Notes: generated from the letters alone by a model not told the origin. A stretch of 63,369 nt of DNA from an uncultured Cyclobacteriaceae bacterium (GCA_937958005.1 CALGOB010000080.1:1-63369); one strand, 5' to 3'. Shown: positions 45,441 through 55,301, numbered from the stretch's first letter. Program-made: numbers and translations.

Positions 45441-46997
45441 ATGAGTGAAGATATAAGAGTAAGATTTGCACCGAGTCCAACAGGACCATTACACATAGGC
45501 GGAGTTAGAACGGCACTATATAATTTTCTTTTTGCTAAGAAGATGAAAGGTAGTATGATTCTAAGACTAGAAGATACAGACCAAAAACGTTTCGTTCATG
45601 GGGCAGAACAATATATCAAAGAATCTTTAGAATGGGCGGGTATTCATTTGGATGAAAGTCCGTGGAACGAGGGTAGTTTTGGGCCATATAGACAGTCAGA
45701 AAGAAAAGGTATTTATAAGCAATATACCGATCAATTACTGGCAGATGATAAGGCTTATTATGCTTTCGATACAGCAGAAGAGTTGGACGAAATGAGAGAG
45801 AGGTTACAGAATGCAAAAGTAGCCAATCCTCAATACAATGCAATCACTCGGATGCAGATGAAGAATTCTTTAACTTTATCTAAAGAAGAAGTAGCAGCAA
45901 AACTGGCCAATAATGAACCCTATGTTATTCGTGTTAAAATTCCGGCCAAAGAAGAAGTAAGACTTCATGATATAGTTAGGGACTGGGTAATGGTGCATTC
46001 TTCTACCTTGGATGACAAGGTGTTGATGAAATCTGATGGAATGCCTACTTATCACTTAGCAAATGTGGTGGATGATCATTTAATGAAGATTACCCATGTC
46101 ATAAGAGGTGAAGAATGGCTGCCTTCAGCGCCTTTACATGTGCTATTATATAAATACTTAGGATGGCAAGATACTATGCCAAAATTTGCTCATTTGCCAC
46201 TTTTGTTGAAACCAGATGGAAATGGAAAATTGAGTAAGCGAGATGGTGATAGGCTAGGATTTCCAGTATTTCCAATACAAGGTTCATTTCCAGATGGAAA
46301 AGGAAACGAAGAGTCTTTTTCTGGCTTTAGGGAGACAGGATATTTACCTGATGCATTAAGCAACTTTATTGCTTTTCTTGGATGGAACCCTGGAACGGAA
46401 CAAGAGTTATTTGATCAAAGCGAGTTAATTGAGGCTTTCTCTTTAGAAAGAGTAAATAAAGCAGGGACTAAATTTGATATTGAGAAGGCTAAGTGGTACA
46501 ATCAACAATATTTAAAAGCTAAATCCTCAAAAGAATTGATCAATATGCTTGATTCACAATTGAAAGAAGATTCTATTGATTTGGATAAAGCCAGGCTAGA
46601 AATAATTGCGGAGATGCTAAGGGAAAGAATCACATTTAGTGGAGATCTTAAAAATATTGCCCTAACATTTTTGAATCGGCCAGACTCTTATGTAGAAAAA
46701 GTTGTGAAGAAAAAATGGACGAGAGAAGCAGTAAATATTCTAGATGAGTATGCTAAAAGACTTCCATTATTGGATCACCAGGTATTCTCGGCGACAGAAG
46801 CAAAAGTTTTATTAGAACAAATTCTTGAAGAAAACGGTATAAATATAGGAAGGGTAATGCAAGCTCTAAGACTTGCTGTCACAGGACAGGGTGGTGGACC
46901 AGATTTAATGCAAATCATTGAAGTGCTGGGTAAAGTAGAGACTTCTGAGAGGATTCTTGTGGCTTTGAGTACCCTTGAAGGGAACATAAAAGAATAA
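45441..46997 (+). CDS. gltX: Glutamyl-tRNA synthetase
   Basis: The 518-residue class I enzyme has the HIGH-type motif FAPSPTGPLHIGGVRTALYN (near residue 8-27) and the KMSKS-type motif KLSKRDG near 262, followed by the anticodon-binding domain. An insertion of about 15 residues after the KLSKRDG block (PVFPIQGSFPDGKGNE) is usual for Bacteroidota. It charges tRNA-Glu. A 58-residue small gene begins 3 nt after its stop. Confidence 0.97.
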   Translation: MSEDIRVRFAPSPTGPLHIGGVRTALYNFLFAKKMKGSMILRLEDTDQKRFVHGAEQYIKESLEWAGIHLDESPWNEGSFGPYRQSERKGIYKQYTDQLLADDKAYYAFDTAEELDEMRERLQNAKVANPQYNAITRMQMKNSLTLSKEEVAAKLANNEPYVIRVKIPAKEEVRLHDIVRDWVMVHSSTLDDKVLMKSDGMPTYHLANVVDDHLMKITHVIRGEEWLPSAPLHVLLYKYLGWQDTMPKFAHLPLLLKPDGNGKLSKRDGDRLGFPVFPIQGSFPDGKGNEESFSGFRETGYLPDALSNFIAFLGWNPGTEQELFDQSELIEAFSLERVNKAGTKFDIEKAKWYNQQYLKAKSSKELINMLDSQLKEDSIDLDKARLEIIAEMLRERITFSGDLKNIALTFLNRPDSYVEKVVKKKWTREAVNILDEYAKRLPLLDHQVFSATEAKVLLEQILEENGINIGRVMQALRLAVTGQGGGPDLMQIIEVLGKVETSERILVALSTLEGNIKE

Positions 46998-46999
46998 TT

Positions 47000-47176
47000 A
47001 TGCCGAGGAAAAGAAAGAATAACAAAGAATTAAAGGTTAATCCTGAGTTAGATGGTTTTGATATTACTGTAGATACCTTTGGTGAACTAAAGACCACTTA
47101 TGATATTGATAAAATCAATGATTTCTTAAATAAGAATGTAGACGATAAGAAATTAAGAGATAGGGAAGATCTATAG
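47000..47176 (+). CDS. 58-residue protein of unknown function downstream of gltX
   Basis: ATG at 47000 opens 58 codons to TAG at 47174-47176. The product begins MPRKRKNNKELKVNPELDGF and continues with an acidic, structured-looking part (DITVDTFGELKTTYDIDKIN) ending LRDREDL. A basic head followed by a mixed acidic body and clean spacing (2 nt after the gltX stop) support a real gene read from the gltX message. Its stop is 1 base before the stop of the convergent methyltransferase gene. Not recognised. Confidence 0.65.
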   Translation: MPRKRKNNKELKVNPELDGFDITVDTFGELKTTYDIDKINDFLNKNVDDKKLRDREDL

Positions 47177-47758
47177 TTACCAGATTTTTGGAATGATTGC
47201 AGGCACTTTGTCTTTATAATTCAAGTAGGTCTCTCCATATTTTTTAATTAGCTTTCTTTCTTCAAAATAAATGCCAACGAATAAGTAGCAAATGGTAGTG
47301 CTTAGTGCTATTAGGGTACTTACCTTAGGAATAAAAAGAAACATACCTATCATGATCAGCAGTGTGGCACTATAGAGAGGGTGCCTCACTTTGGAATAGA
47401 TTTGGGTGGTGATTAGCTTTTCATACTGATTAAACCGATCGTCCTTTGATGAAAAATGCTTGATTGATTGGCCTTTAAAAATAATCCTGATCAATATTAG
47501 GCCATAAGTTGTCAATACCATACTCGTTAATTTTGTGGGAATATTCTCTGGCCAAAATCGCCAATCAGATACAGTGGCCATTCTATAAAAGATTAGAATT
47601 AAACCTATTACTGAAATGAAAGAATAAATTACCCTCCAAGTATTTAGACTTACTTTTTTCTTCAAAAGAAACGTTTTTAAAAGATCACTGGCCAACGCAC
47701 TATGCATTGCGTAATAAACGCCCCATAAAACGATGAGATAAAAATGTTGTAACTCCAT
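47177..47758 (-). CDS. Isoprenylcysteine carboxyl methyltransferase / PEMT-like membrane protein
   Basis: The 193-residue protein has four to five membrane segments and the ICMT/phospholipid-methyltransferase signature KVRHPLYSATLLIMIG (about 123-138) and FEERKLIKKYGETYLNYKDK (about 166-185), where the Arg-His-Pro and Glu-Glu residues bind S-adenosylmethionine. The N-terminus also resembles the NnrU/mddA type (methanethiol methyltransferase), so the substrate is uncertain. Confidence 0.75.
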   Translation of the reverse strand: MELQHFYLIVLWGVYYAMHSALASDLLKTFLLKKKVSLNTWRVIYSFISVIGLILIFYRMATVSDWRFWPENIPTKLTSMVLTTYGLILIRIIFKGQSIKHFSSKDDRFNQYEKLITTQIYSKVRHPLYSATLLIMIGMFLFIPKVSTLIALSTTICYLFVGIYFEERKLIKKYGETYLNYKDKVPAIIPKIW

Positions 47759-47847
47759 CCAAATAATTATTACTTAATTCTAATACTTGTTGACTTTGAG
47801 ATAAATTATAACTTACAAGATTCAATTATAGTTCTTAGAAGCCTTTT

Positions 47848-47955
47848 AATCCCTAAGGGATATTAATTCCCCTGGCCGGACGCCCCGACTCTTGAGTCGA
47901 TCATTAAATTATTGCCCATAGATACCCCGTACCCTTGGGTCTGGGTTGGTTCATT
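47848..47955 (+). repeat. Nested-hairpin repeat, short/short form
   Basis: A 108-bp copy with AATCCCTAAGGGATATT at the start, perfect palindromes CGACTCTTGAGTCG and ACCCTTGGGT, and the end GGGTTGGTTCATT. It lies in the divergent gap between the methyltransferase and the dehydrogenase genes. Confidence 0.85.
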
Positions 47956-48052
47956 AGACAAATTGATTTTTTATTAAAGGAATTAACCAACAAACCTAAG
48001 AAGTTATATTTTTTGAAAGAATCAATGTAAATTTCCACCAAAAATAGTGAGC

Positions 48053-49258
48053 ATGAAAATAGGCATTGTCAAAGAAGGTAAAATTCCCATAGATAAAAGA
48101 GTCGCATTAAATCCTGATCAGGCAAAAGGAGTGGAAAGCAAATTTCCTAATGTTGATGTGGTTTGTCAGCCCAGTGAAATAAGGTGTTACCCTGATTCCT
48201 CATATGAAAATACAGGTGTAAAAATGGCGGATGACCTTTCTGATTGTGAAGTGATTTTAGGAGTCAAAGAAGTGCCTATCCCGGAGTTGCTTGCTGAAAA
48301 AACCTATTTCTTTTTTTCTCACACCATAAAAAAACAGCCTTACAATAGAGAATTGTTAAGAACTATACTTGATAAAAAGATTAGATTAATTGATTATGAA
48401 ACATTAGTTGATGAAAATGGTCAAAGAATAATTGCCTTTGGTAGATATGCAGGGATTGTAGGGGCTTATAATGGAATATGGAGCTATGGAAAAAGATATA
48501 ATTTGTTTCACTTAAGGAGAGCTAGTGACTGTCTTGACCTTGAAGATTTAAAGACTGAGTATGCAAAAGTAGCACTCCCTAAAATTAAGATAGTCATTAC
48601 TGGAGGTGGGAGAGTAGCTAAAGGGGCTATGGAGGTCTTGTATGGGATGGGGATTAGAAAAGTTAGCCCAGCTGAATTTACTGAAGAAAGATTTGATGAG
48701 CCTGTATTTACTCAACTGAGTAGTAGGGATTACCATCTGCGAAAAGAAGAAGGTAATTTTAATCGAGAAGAATTTTATAAGCAGCCTAGTTTATATAAAG
48801 GTGATTTTTTGAAGTATGCTAAGGCTGCCGATGTACTAATTGCTTCTGCTTATTGGAATCCAAGTGCTCCAGTTCTTTTCAAAGCGGAAGACGTCTTGAA
48901 GAGTGATTTTAATATCAAAGTAGTTGCTGATATTACTTGTGACATTGAAGGGTCAATACCCTCTACTAAAAAACCAAGTACGATAGATGATCCCATTTAT
49001 GATTATAACCCTACTCAAGATAAAGTAGAACCAGCGTTTACAGATGAGGGAAATATTACTGTGATGGCTGTAGATAACTTACCTTGTGAGCTCCCCAGGA
49101 ATGCATCAACTGATTTTGGTCAAATGTTGAAGGACAATGTACTGCCAGGACTCTTGGGTAATGATGACAGAAATATTATTAAAAATGCAACAATTGCAGA
49201 AAACGGCGAATTAACAGAAAAGTATAGCTACCTGCAAGACTACGTAGATGGTAAATAA
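48053..49258 (+). CDS. Saccharopine/lysine dehydrogenase-like NAD(P) enzyme
   Basis: From ATG 48053 the 401-residue protein starts MKIGIVKEGKIPIDKRVALN, the N-terminal pattern shared by alanine dehydrogenase, transhydrogenase alpha and saccharopine dehydrogenase (LYS1 type). It has FFSHTIKKQPYNRELL, RYAGIVGAYNG and the Rossmann motif VITGGGRVAKGAMEVL near 185. These features favour the saccharopine dehydrogenase (L-lysine-forming) type over alanine dehydrogenase. Substrate not certain. A family A element and a terminator follow. Confidence 0.75.
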   Translation: MKIGIVKEGKIPIDKRVALNPDQAKGVESKFPNVDVVCQPSEIRCYPDSSYENTGVKMADDLSDCEVILGVKEVPIPELLAEKTYFFFSHTIKKQPYNRELLRTILDKKIRLIDYETLVDENGQRIIAFGRYAGIVGAYNGIWSYGKRYNLFHLRRASDCLDLEDLKTEYAKVALPKIKIVITGGGRVAKGAMEVLYGMGIRKVSPAEFTEERFDEPVFTQLSSRDYHLRKEEGNFNREEFYKQPSLYKGDFLKYAKAADVLIASAYWNPSAPVLFKAEDVLKSDFNIKVVADITCDIEGSIPSTKKPSTIDDPIYDYNPTQDKVEPAFTDEGNITVMAVDNLPCELPRNASTDFGQMLKDNVLPGLLGNDDRNIIKNATIAENGELTEKYSYLQDYVDGK

Positions 49259-49275
49259 CGCTATAATTAATGTTT

Positions 49276-49349
49276 AACCCGAATGATGCAAACCATAACT
49301 AACAGTCATTTATGATTTTCTCTTAAAAGTCTAATGCATCATTCGGGTT
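49276..49349 (+). repeat. Family A element, minimal 74-bp form
   Basis: AACCCGAATGATGCA (49276-49290) and its perfect inverse TGCATCATTCGGGTT (49335-49349) enclose only 44 bp. Compared with the window-end copies, it lacks the part between two direct repeats (AACAGTCATTTA and AACAGCCATTTA) and a 15-nt piece between two GATGCA copies. Confidence 0.8.
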
Positions 49350-49384
49350 TAATTTATTTTGTCTTCACTGATTAAATCATAAAA

Positions 49385-49416
49385 AAAGGTTTCTACATCA
49401 TGGAGAAACCTTTTTT
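49385..49416. terminator. Bidirectional terminator before rho
   Basis: AAAGGTTTCT and AGAAACCTTT form a 10-bp stem with A- and T-tracts on both sides. It serves both the plus-strand dehydrogenase gene and the minus-strand rho gene, 20 nt from the rho stop. Confidence 0.88.
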
Positions 49417-49436
49417 TATGAAAAATGGAATTGTAA

Positions 49437-51077
49437 TTATCCATTCATTGAAATCAAGAACTCTTCATTATTAACAGTTCCTCTCATGCGCTGTAATAAG
49501 AATTCCATAGACTCAGAAGAATTCATGTCAGACATGAACTTCCTTAATATCCAAACTCTTGATAGCTCATCCTTATCCATTAATAGATCTTCTCTTCTTG
49601 TACCGGAAGCAGGAACATCTATAGCAGGGTAAACTCGCTTATTAGATAATTTTCTGTCTAACTGAAGCTCCATGTTACCCGTACCTTTGAATTCTTCAAA
49701 GATTACTTCGTCCATTTTGGAACCAGTTTCTATAAGTGCAGTTGCAATAATGGTGAGTGAGCCTCCATTTTCTACATTTCTAGCAGCACCAAAAAATCTT
49801 TTAGGTTTGTGAAGAGCATTTGCATCCACACCACCAGAAAGAATTTTTCCGGATGATGGAACTACTGTATTGTGTGCTCTGGCTAGTCTTGTGATGGAAT
49901 CTAATAGAATTACTACATCATGACCACACTCAACCATTCTCTTAGCTTTCTCTAAGACCATGTTGGCCACTTTAACGTGTCTGTCTGCTTGCTCATCAAA
50001 AGTAGAAGCAATTACTTCTGCTTTTACGCTTCTAGCCATGTCAGTTACTTCTTCAGGTCTTTCATCTATTAAGAGAATCATTAAATAACACTCAGGATGA
50101 TTTTCTGCTATTGCATTAGCTACATTTTTAAGCAATACAGTTTTTCCTGTTTTAGGCTGCGCTACAATCATTCCTCTTTGCCCTTTTCCTATCGGGGCGA
50201 AAAGATCAAGTATTCTAGTCGAATAATTGTTAGGCTTAGTGCTTAAGTTTAATTTTTCTTCAGGGAAAAGAGGTGTCAAATATTCAAATGAAATTCTATC
50301 ACGTATTTCTTCTGTTGTTTTTCCATTAACAGAACTTACCCTTAACAAGGCAAAATACTTTTCACCATCTTTAGGAGGTCTTATTTGACCATTGACTGTG
50401 TCTCCAGTTTTAAGTCCAAAAAGCTTGATTTGGCTAGGGGAAACATAAATGTCATCAGGACTTGCCAAGTAATTATAGTCACTTGATCTTAAGAAACCGT
50501 AACCATCTTGCATGATTTCCAGCACCCCTTCATTTTCTATTAACCCATCAAACTCCCTCACAGTTGCATTATACTGTGCTTTTTTGGTTTTATGATCTTG
50601 CCTTTGAGGTTTGTCTTCCCTTTGTGGCTTGTCTTCTCTCTTATTCTCTTCTTGTTTCTTATTCTCTTCTTGGGTACCTGCATTAGTATTTTGAGACTTT
50701 TTGTCTGCAGGATTTTCTTTTTTAGAAGAAGCCTCGCTGTTATCTTCTTTTTTAGGAGAAGGAGATTTCTCTGCTACCTCAGTAACGTTTTCTCTTTTTC
50801 TGGGCTTTTTCTTTGCCGGTTTACTGTCTGTAGTAGACTTTGGTTTATTTTCTTGATTACCTTTTTCTTGCGAATCTACAGGCTTTTCAGCTTTTTCTGA
50901 GACCACTTTGTCTTTCACTTTTTGAATCTCACTATCTGGCATAACTGCCTGGTGTTCAAGAATAGCATAGACAAGGTCTTTTTTAGGAAGTTTTTTGTAG
51001 TTTTTCATCCCTAAGCCGTCTGATATTTCTCTTAGCTCAGACAGAAGCTTAATGTTCAAATCATCAATATTATACAT
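49437..51077 (-). CDS. rho: Transcription termination factor Rho
   Basis: The 546-residue helicase has a Rho-N domain ([20 protein letters not shown]), an inserted low-complexity region of about 110 residues (about 60-170) rich in Lys, Glu, Pro, Asn and Asp, the RNA-binding cold-shock domain ([20 protein letters not shown]), the P-loop [11 protein letters not shown] near 305, and the secondary RNA site. E. coli Rho has 419 residues; the extra part is the insertion typical of Bacteroidota, which can promote condensate formation in some species. It terminates untranslated transcripts as a hexamer. Confidence 0.97.
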   Translation of the reverse strand: MYNIDDLNIKLLSELREISDGLGMKNYKKLPKKDLVYAILEHQAVMPDSEIQKVKDKVVSEKAEKPVDSQEKGNQENKPKSTTDSKPAKKKPRKRENVTEVAEKSPSPKKEDNSEASSKKENPADKKSQNTNAGTQEENKKQEENKREDKPQREDKPQRQDHKTKKAQYNATVREFDGLIENEGVLEIMQDGYGFLRSSDYNYLASPDDIYVSPSQIKLFGLKTGDTVNGQIRPPKDGEKYFALLRVSSVNGKTTEEIRDRISFEYLTPLFPEEKLNLSTKPNNYSTRILDLFAPIGKGQRGMIVAQPKTGKTVLLKNVANAIAENHPECYLMILLIDERPEEVTDMARSVKAEVIASTFDEQADRHVKVANMVLEKAKRMVECGHDVVILLDSITRLARAHNTVVPSSGKILSGGVDANALHKPKRFFGAARNVENGGSLTIIATALIETGSKMDEVIFEEFKGTGNMELQLDRKLSNKRVYPAIDVPASGTRREDLLMDKDELSRVWILRKFMSDMNSSESMEFLLQRMRGTVNNEEFLISMNG

Positions 51078-51330
51078 AAAAAATTGTGTGAAAATTCGAC
51101 TTTATAACGAAAGAATTAAAATTTAATCTATCGGATTTTTTTGAAAATTATTTTGAAATGACCTCTCTCTTGGGAAGTCAAAATTGATATGATCATGCAA
51201 TGATATGATATGCACGAGTATTTCCCAAATTATTAGCTATAATTCTTTGGTAATATAGTTTTCTATCTTGCTAAATTGGTTTTTTATAAGGAATTTAAGT
51301 GTTTACTTTGCTTAAATTTAATTGACAAAC

Positions 51331-52605
51331 ATGCTGTTAGTTTCAAATATAAGAGAGCACTTAGAAGATTATAGTGAAAGACTTCAAAAACGTGGCATTA
51401 AGGATGCTATGGAGAAATTGAAGGAAGTTATTTCTGTTGATGAAAGCCGCAGGAATTTTCAACAAGAACAAGACTCATTACTGTCGGAAGCAAATGCTTT
51501 TGCTAAGCAGATTGGGCTCTTAATGAAAGAAGGAAAGAAGGAGGAGGCGAATGAGATCATGCAGAAATCTAGTCAATTGAAGTCGGATTCTAAAAGTGCC
51601 GGTGAAAAACTCAAAGAAGCAGAAGAACAATTAAAGGAGCTTTTATACAATATCCCTAATGTGCCCCATGAATCTGTTCCTGCTGGTCATACCGAAGAAG
51701 ATAATGAAATTGTATTTCAAGTAGACTCTTTGCCGGAACTTTCTGGAGAAGCTTCGCCCCATTGGGATTTAATTAAAGAATATGATATCATAGATTTTGA
51801 GTTGGGTAATAAAGTTTCAGGAGCTGGCTTTCCTTTTTACAAAGGGAAAGGGGCAAGACTCGTTAGATCCCTGATTAATTTCTTTTTAGATGAGGCAGAT
51901 GATGCAGGCTATAATGAAGTAATTCCTCCATTATTAGTCAATGAAGATTCTGGATATGGTACAGGACAACTACCTGATAAGGAAGGTCAAATGTATGAAG
52001 CTGCAGCTGATAATTTGTTTCTTATACCAACAGCAGAAGTCCCAATTACTAATATGTATCGTGATGTCATTTTAGATGAAAGCCAACTTCCATTAAAAAA
52101 TACTGGTCATACGCCTTGTTTTAGAAGAGAAGCAGGTAGTTGGGGAGCACATGTAAGGGGCTTGAACAGGTTACATCAATTTGATAAGGTTGAAATCGTG
52201 CAAGTTTCCTTACCTGAGAAAAGTTATGAAGCATTTGATCAAATGGTGAAGCATGTTGAAACTCTTATTAAAAAATTAGGGTTACCTTATAGGATTTTAA
52301 GGCTTTGTGGAGGTGATTTAGGTTTTACATCAACAATAACCTATGATTTTGAAGTTTATTCTGCAGCACAAAAAAGATGGTTAGAGGTAAGTTCAATAAG
52401 CAATTTTGAAACATATCAAGCTAATCGATTGAAATTAAGATATAGAAAAGGCAAAAAGAAAGAATTGTTACATACATTGAATGGAAGTGCCTTGGCGTTG
52501 CCTAGAATACTAGCAGCTTTACTTGAAAATAACCAAACCGATCAAGGGATTAAAATACCAGAGGTACTTGTGCCTTATACGAGATTCGATTTCATTGAAA
52601 AATAA
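51331..52605 (+). CDS. serS: Seryl-tRNA synthetase
   Basis: From ATG 51331 (MLLVSNIREHLEDYSERLQK) the protein has 424 residues. The N-terminal long coiled-coil arm (about 25-105) is clear, followed by the class II core with motif 2 CFRREAGSWGAHVRGLNRLHQF and motif 3 NGSALALPRILAALLENN. The alternative TTG at 51322 adds three residues and is unlikely. A weak promoter (TTG 51277, TTACTTTG 51303-51310) lies upstream. Confidence 0.96.
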   Translation: MLLVSNIREHLEDYSERLQKRGIKDAMEKLKEVISVDESRRNFQQEQDSLLSEANAFAKQIGLLMKEGKKEEANEIMQKSSQLKSDSKSAGEKLKEAEEQLKELLYNIPNVPHESVPAGHTEEDNEIVFQVDSLPELSGEASPHWDLIKEYDIIDFELGNKVSGAGFPFYKGKGARLVRSLINFFLDEADDAGYNEVIPPLLVNEDSGYGTGQLPDKEGQMYEAAADNLFLIPTAEVPITNMYRDVILDESQLPLKNTGHTPCFRREAGSWGAHVRGLNRLHQFDKVEIVQVSLPEKSYEAFDQMVKHVETLIKKLGLPYRILRLCGGDLGFTSTITYDFEVYSAAQKRWLEVSSISNFETYQANRLKLRYRKGKKKELLHTLNGSALALPRILAALLENNQTDQGIKIPEVLVPYTRFDFIEK

Positions 52606-52641
52606 GCACTTACCATTGATAGAAATTTCTTTTTTTTAATA

Positions 52642-52686
52642 GATAGATTCTTATAGATTCACTTAGAGAACTTATAGGAATCTATC
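52642..52686 (+). promoter_or_regulatory. Hairpin abutting the prolyl oligopeptidase start codon
   Basis: GATAGATTCTTATA (52642-52655) pairs with TATAGGAATCTATC (52673-52686), 13 of 14 positions, and the ATG begins at 52687. The structure would cover the ribosome-binding region or be an operator. A small palindrome AGAAATTTCT with eight T at 52621-52637 could end the serS transcript. Confidence 0.5.
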
Positions 52687-54837
52687 ATGAAGAATAAATT
52701 ACCAATAATAGCAATTGTTTTGGGCAGTATGTTATATGCTTGCACTGGAACTGAACAAAAACAGACTGATATTTCACAATACCCAGACACAAGGAAGGGA
52801 GATACTGAAGATAATTATTTTGGTGTCCCTGTAAAAGATCCATATAGATGGTTAGAGGATGATTTGTCCAATGAAACTGCAGGTTGGGTCGCAGCTCAAA
52901 ATAAGGTCACTAGTTCTTATTTAGAGAAAATTCCATTTAAAGAAAAGATTAAAGAGCGGCTTGAAAAACTATTTGATTATGAGAGAGTAACTGCCCCATT
53001 CAAAGAAGGTGGTTATTATTATTTTTATAAGAATGATGGACTTCAGAATCAATCAGTGCTTTACCGAAAGGCAAGCGAAGATGGAGAGGCAGAGGTCTTT
53101 TTAGATCCCAATAAGTTTTCTGCAGATGGAACTGTCTCTTTAGCGGGTCTCTCATTTACCAAAGATGGTTCTTTGTTAGCTTATTCGATTTCTGAAGGAG
53201 GATCTGATTGGAGGAAAGTTCTAGTAATGGATACTGAAAGTAAAGTAATTGTAGAAGATACTTTGGTTGATGTGAAATTTAGTGGAATCTCTTGGCGTGG
53301 GAACAAAGGTTTTTATTATAGCAGCTATGATAAACCTAAGGAAGGCAGTGCACTTTCCGCTAAAACTCAGTATCATAAATTGTATTATCACAGGTTGAAA
53401 TCAGAACAGGCTAAAGATGAACTGGTTTTTGGAGGAGAAAATCAACCAAATAGATACATTGGAGCTAATATTACTAATGATGAACGCTTTTTAGTAGTTA
53501 GTGCTTCTGAAAGTACTACAGGTAATAAACTATTTATTAAAGATTTTAATAAACCTGGAAGTGATTTCGTAACGGTACAAGATCATTACAAGGCAGATAC
53601 CTATGTGTTAGCAAGTCAAGGTGATCGATTAATCATATCTACCAATAAGGATGCACCAAAAGGAAGGATTGTTTCTGTGGATATTGCAGACCCAACTTCT
53701 GAAAAGTGGATCGATTTAATCCCTGAAACAGAAAATGTACTGAATGCCAATACAGCGGGGAATAAAATTTTCGCTAATTATTTAGTGGATGCCAAGACTA
53801 AAATTATGCAATTTGACTTGGAAGGGAAGTTAGAGCGAGAAGTAAAATTACCGGGTATAGGTAGTGCTGGTGGTTTTACTGGAAAAGAAGAGGATACTGA
53901 ATTATATTATTCATTTACTTCATTCACTTATCCTAATTCCATTTTTAAGTATGATATTGTAAGTGGAGAATCTACACTTTACGAAAAGCCTGATGTTGAT
54001 TTTAATCCTGATGATTTTATAACCGAACAAATATTTTACAATAGTAAAGATGGGACAAAGGTGCCTATGTTTATTGTATACAAAAAAGGAGTTGAATTGA
54101 ACGGGAAGAACCCAACTTACCTTTATGGTTATGGCGGTTTTAATGTTAGTTTAAGACCAAGTTTTAGCACTTCTAGGTTAGTCTGGCTCGAGAATGGGGG
54201 AGTCTATGCCCAACCTAATATCCGTGGAGGAGGAGAATATGGAGAAGAGTGGCATGTAGCCGGGACCAAAATGCAGAAACAGAACGTTTTTGATGATTTC
54301 ATTGCAGCCGGTGAATATTTAATTGATAAGGGATATACTTCTAGTGATTATTTAGCGATTGCCGGAGGTTCAAATGGAGGTTTATTGGTAGGAGCTACAA
54401 TGACGCAAAGGCCTGATTTGGCTAAGGTAGCATTCCCAGCGGTTGGGGTTATGGATATGCTCCGTTACCATAAATTTACTGCAGGTGCAGGTTGGGCTTA
54501 TGACTACGGTACCTCTGAAGATTCTAAGGAAATGTTCGAGTATCTTAGAAAGTACTCACCTGTTCATGCGCTTAAAGCTAATACACAATATCCGGCAACT
54601 ATGGTAACTACAGCTGATCATGATGATAGAGTAGTGCCTGCACATAGTTTTAAGTTTGCGGCAACACTCCAGGAAAATCATGTAGGTGAGAACCCTGTTT
54701 TGATTAGAATAGAGACTGATGCAGGTCACGGAGCAGGCACACCGATCAGTAAAACGATAGAACAAGTTTCAGATGTATATTCATTTGCATGGTACAATAT
54801 GGGAGTTGTTCCCCCTATTGCTAAAAATGCACTCTAA
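52687..54837 (+). CDS. Prolyl oligopeptidase (S9A), lipoprotein
   Basis: The 716-residue protein has a lipoprotein signal with lipobox MLYAC (Cys19), an N-terminal beta-propeller and a C-terminal alpha/beta-hydrolase domain. The catalytic triad is visible: Ser562 in AGGSNGG, Asp646/647 in ADHDDRVVP and His681 in DAGHGAG. GYGGFNVSLRPSF near 465 is also conserved. It cleaves after proline in short peptides, here outside the cytoplasm. Full family length. A hairpin sits directly before the start codon. Confidence 0.95.
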   Translation: MKNKLPIIAIVLGSMLYACTGTEQKQTDISQYPDTRKGDTEDNYFGVPVKDPYRWLEDDLSNETAGWVAAQNKVTSSYLEKIPFKEKIKERLEKLFDYERVTAPFKEGGYYYFYKNDGLQNQSVLYRKASEDGEAEVFLDPNKFSADGTVSLAGLSFTKDGSLLAYSISEGGSDWRKVLVMDTESKVIVEDTLVDVKFSGISWRGNKGFYYSSYDKPKEGSALSAKTQYHKLYYHRLKSEQAKDELVFGGENQPNRYIGANITNDERFLVVSASESTTGNKLFIKDFNKPGSDFVTVQDHYKADTYVLASQGDRLIISTNKDAPKGRIVSVDIADPTSEKWIDLIPETENVLNANTAGNKIFANYLVDAKTKIMQFDLEGKLEREVKLPGIGSAGGFTGKEEDTELYYSFTSFTYPNSIFKYDIVSGESTLYEKPDVDFNPDDFITEQIFYNSKDGTKVPMFIVYKKGVELNGKNPTYLYGYGGFNVSLRPSFSTSRLVWLENGGVYAQPNIRGGGEYGEEWHVAGTKMQKQNVFDDFIAAGEYLIDKGYTSSDYLAIAGGSNGGLLVGATMTQRPDLAKVAFPAVGVMDMLRYHKFTAGAGWAYDYGTSEDSKEMFEYLRKYSPVHALKANTQYPATMVTTADHDDRVVPAHSFKFAATLQENHVGENPVLIRIETDAGHGAGTPISKTIEQVSDVYSFAWYNMGVVPPIAKNAL

Positions 54838-54847
54838 AAATAATTGA

Positions 54848-55291
54848 ATGATTCGTAAAGGAGAAGAAAAAGATTTGCCCGCGGTATTTGAATTGATAAA
54901 AGAGCTGGCTGATTATGAAAAAGAACTTCATCAGGTAACAAATACCGTAGCTCAAATGAAAATAGATGGTTTTGGCGAAAATCCTATATTTGATTTTTTT
55001 GTTGCTGAAGATCAAGGAAACATTGTGGGGATTTCTATCTTTTATTATCGATATAGTACTTGGAAGGGAAAGAGATTATACCTTGAAGATATCGTAGTGA
55101 CACAAGAAAAAAGAGGAGAGGGTTTTGGTAAACAACTTTTTGATGCTACGATTAATAAAGCAAAAAAAGAAAGGTGCACAGGTATGATGTGGCAGGTGCT
55201 TGATTGGAATAAGCCTGCAATTGAATTTTACAAAAAGTATAATGCGGATTTTGATGGTGAGTGGTTCAATTGCAGTCTGAGTTTTGAATAA
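54848..55291 (+). CDS. GNAT acetyltransferase, SSAT-like
   Basis: The 147-residue protein has the GNAT fold with acetyl-CoA loop VTQEKRGEGFGKQLFD (about 86-101) and the diamine-acetyltransferase-like pattern LYLEDIVV and VLDWNKPAIEFYKKY. Such proteins acetylate polyamines, thialysine or small amines. It follows the oligopeptidase gene after 10 nt on the same strand. Confidence 0.87.
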   Translation: MIRKGEEKDLPAVFELIKELADYEKELHQVTNTVAQMKIDGFGENPIFDFFVAEDQGNIVGISIFYYRYSTWKGKRLYLEDIVVTQEKRGEGFGKQLFDATINKAKKERCTGMMWQVLDWNKPAIEFYKKYNADFDGEWFNCSLSFE

Positions 55292-55301
55292 ATAATTTAG
55301 G

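Noticed and set aside
50592-50900. 102-codon plus-strand frame opposite rho
   Set aside because: It is the antisense shadow of the Lys/Glu-rich insertion of Rho, which gives a Phe/Leu-rich frame by codon complementarity.
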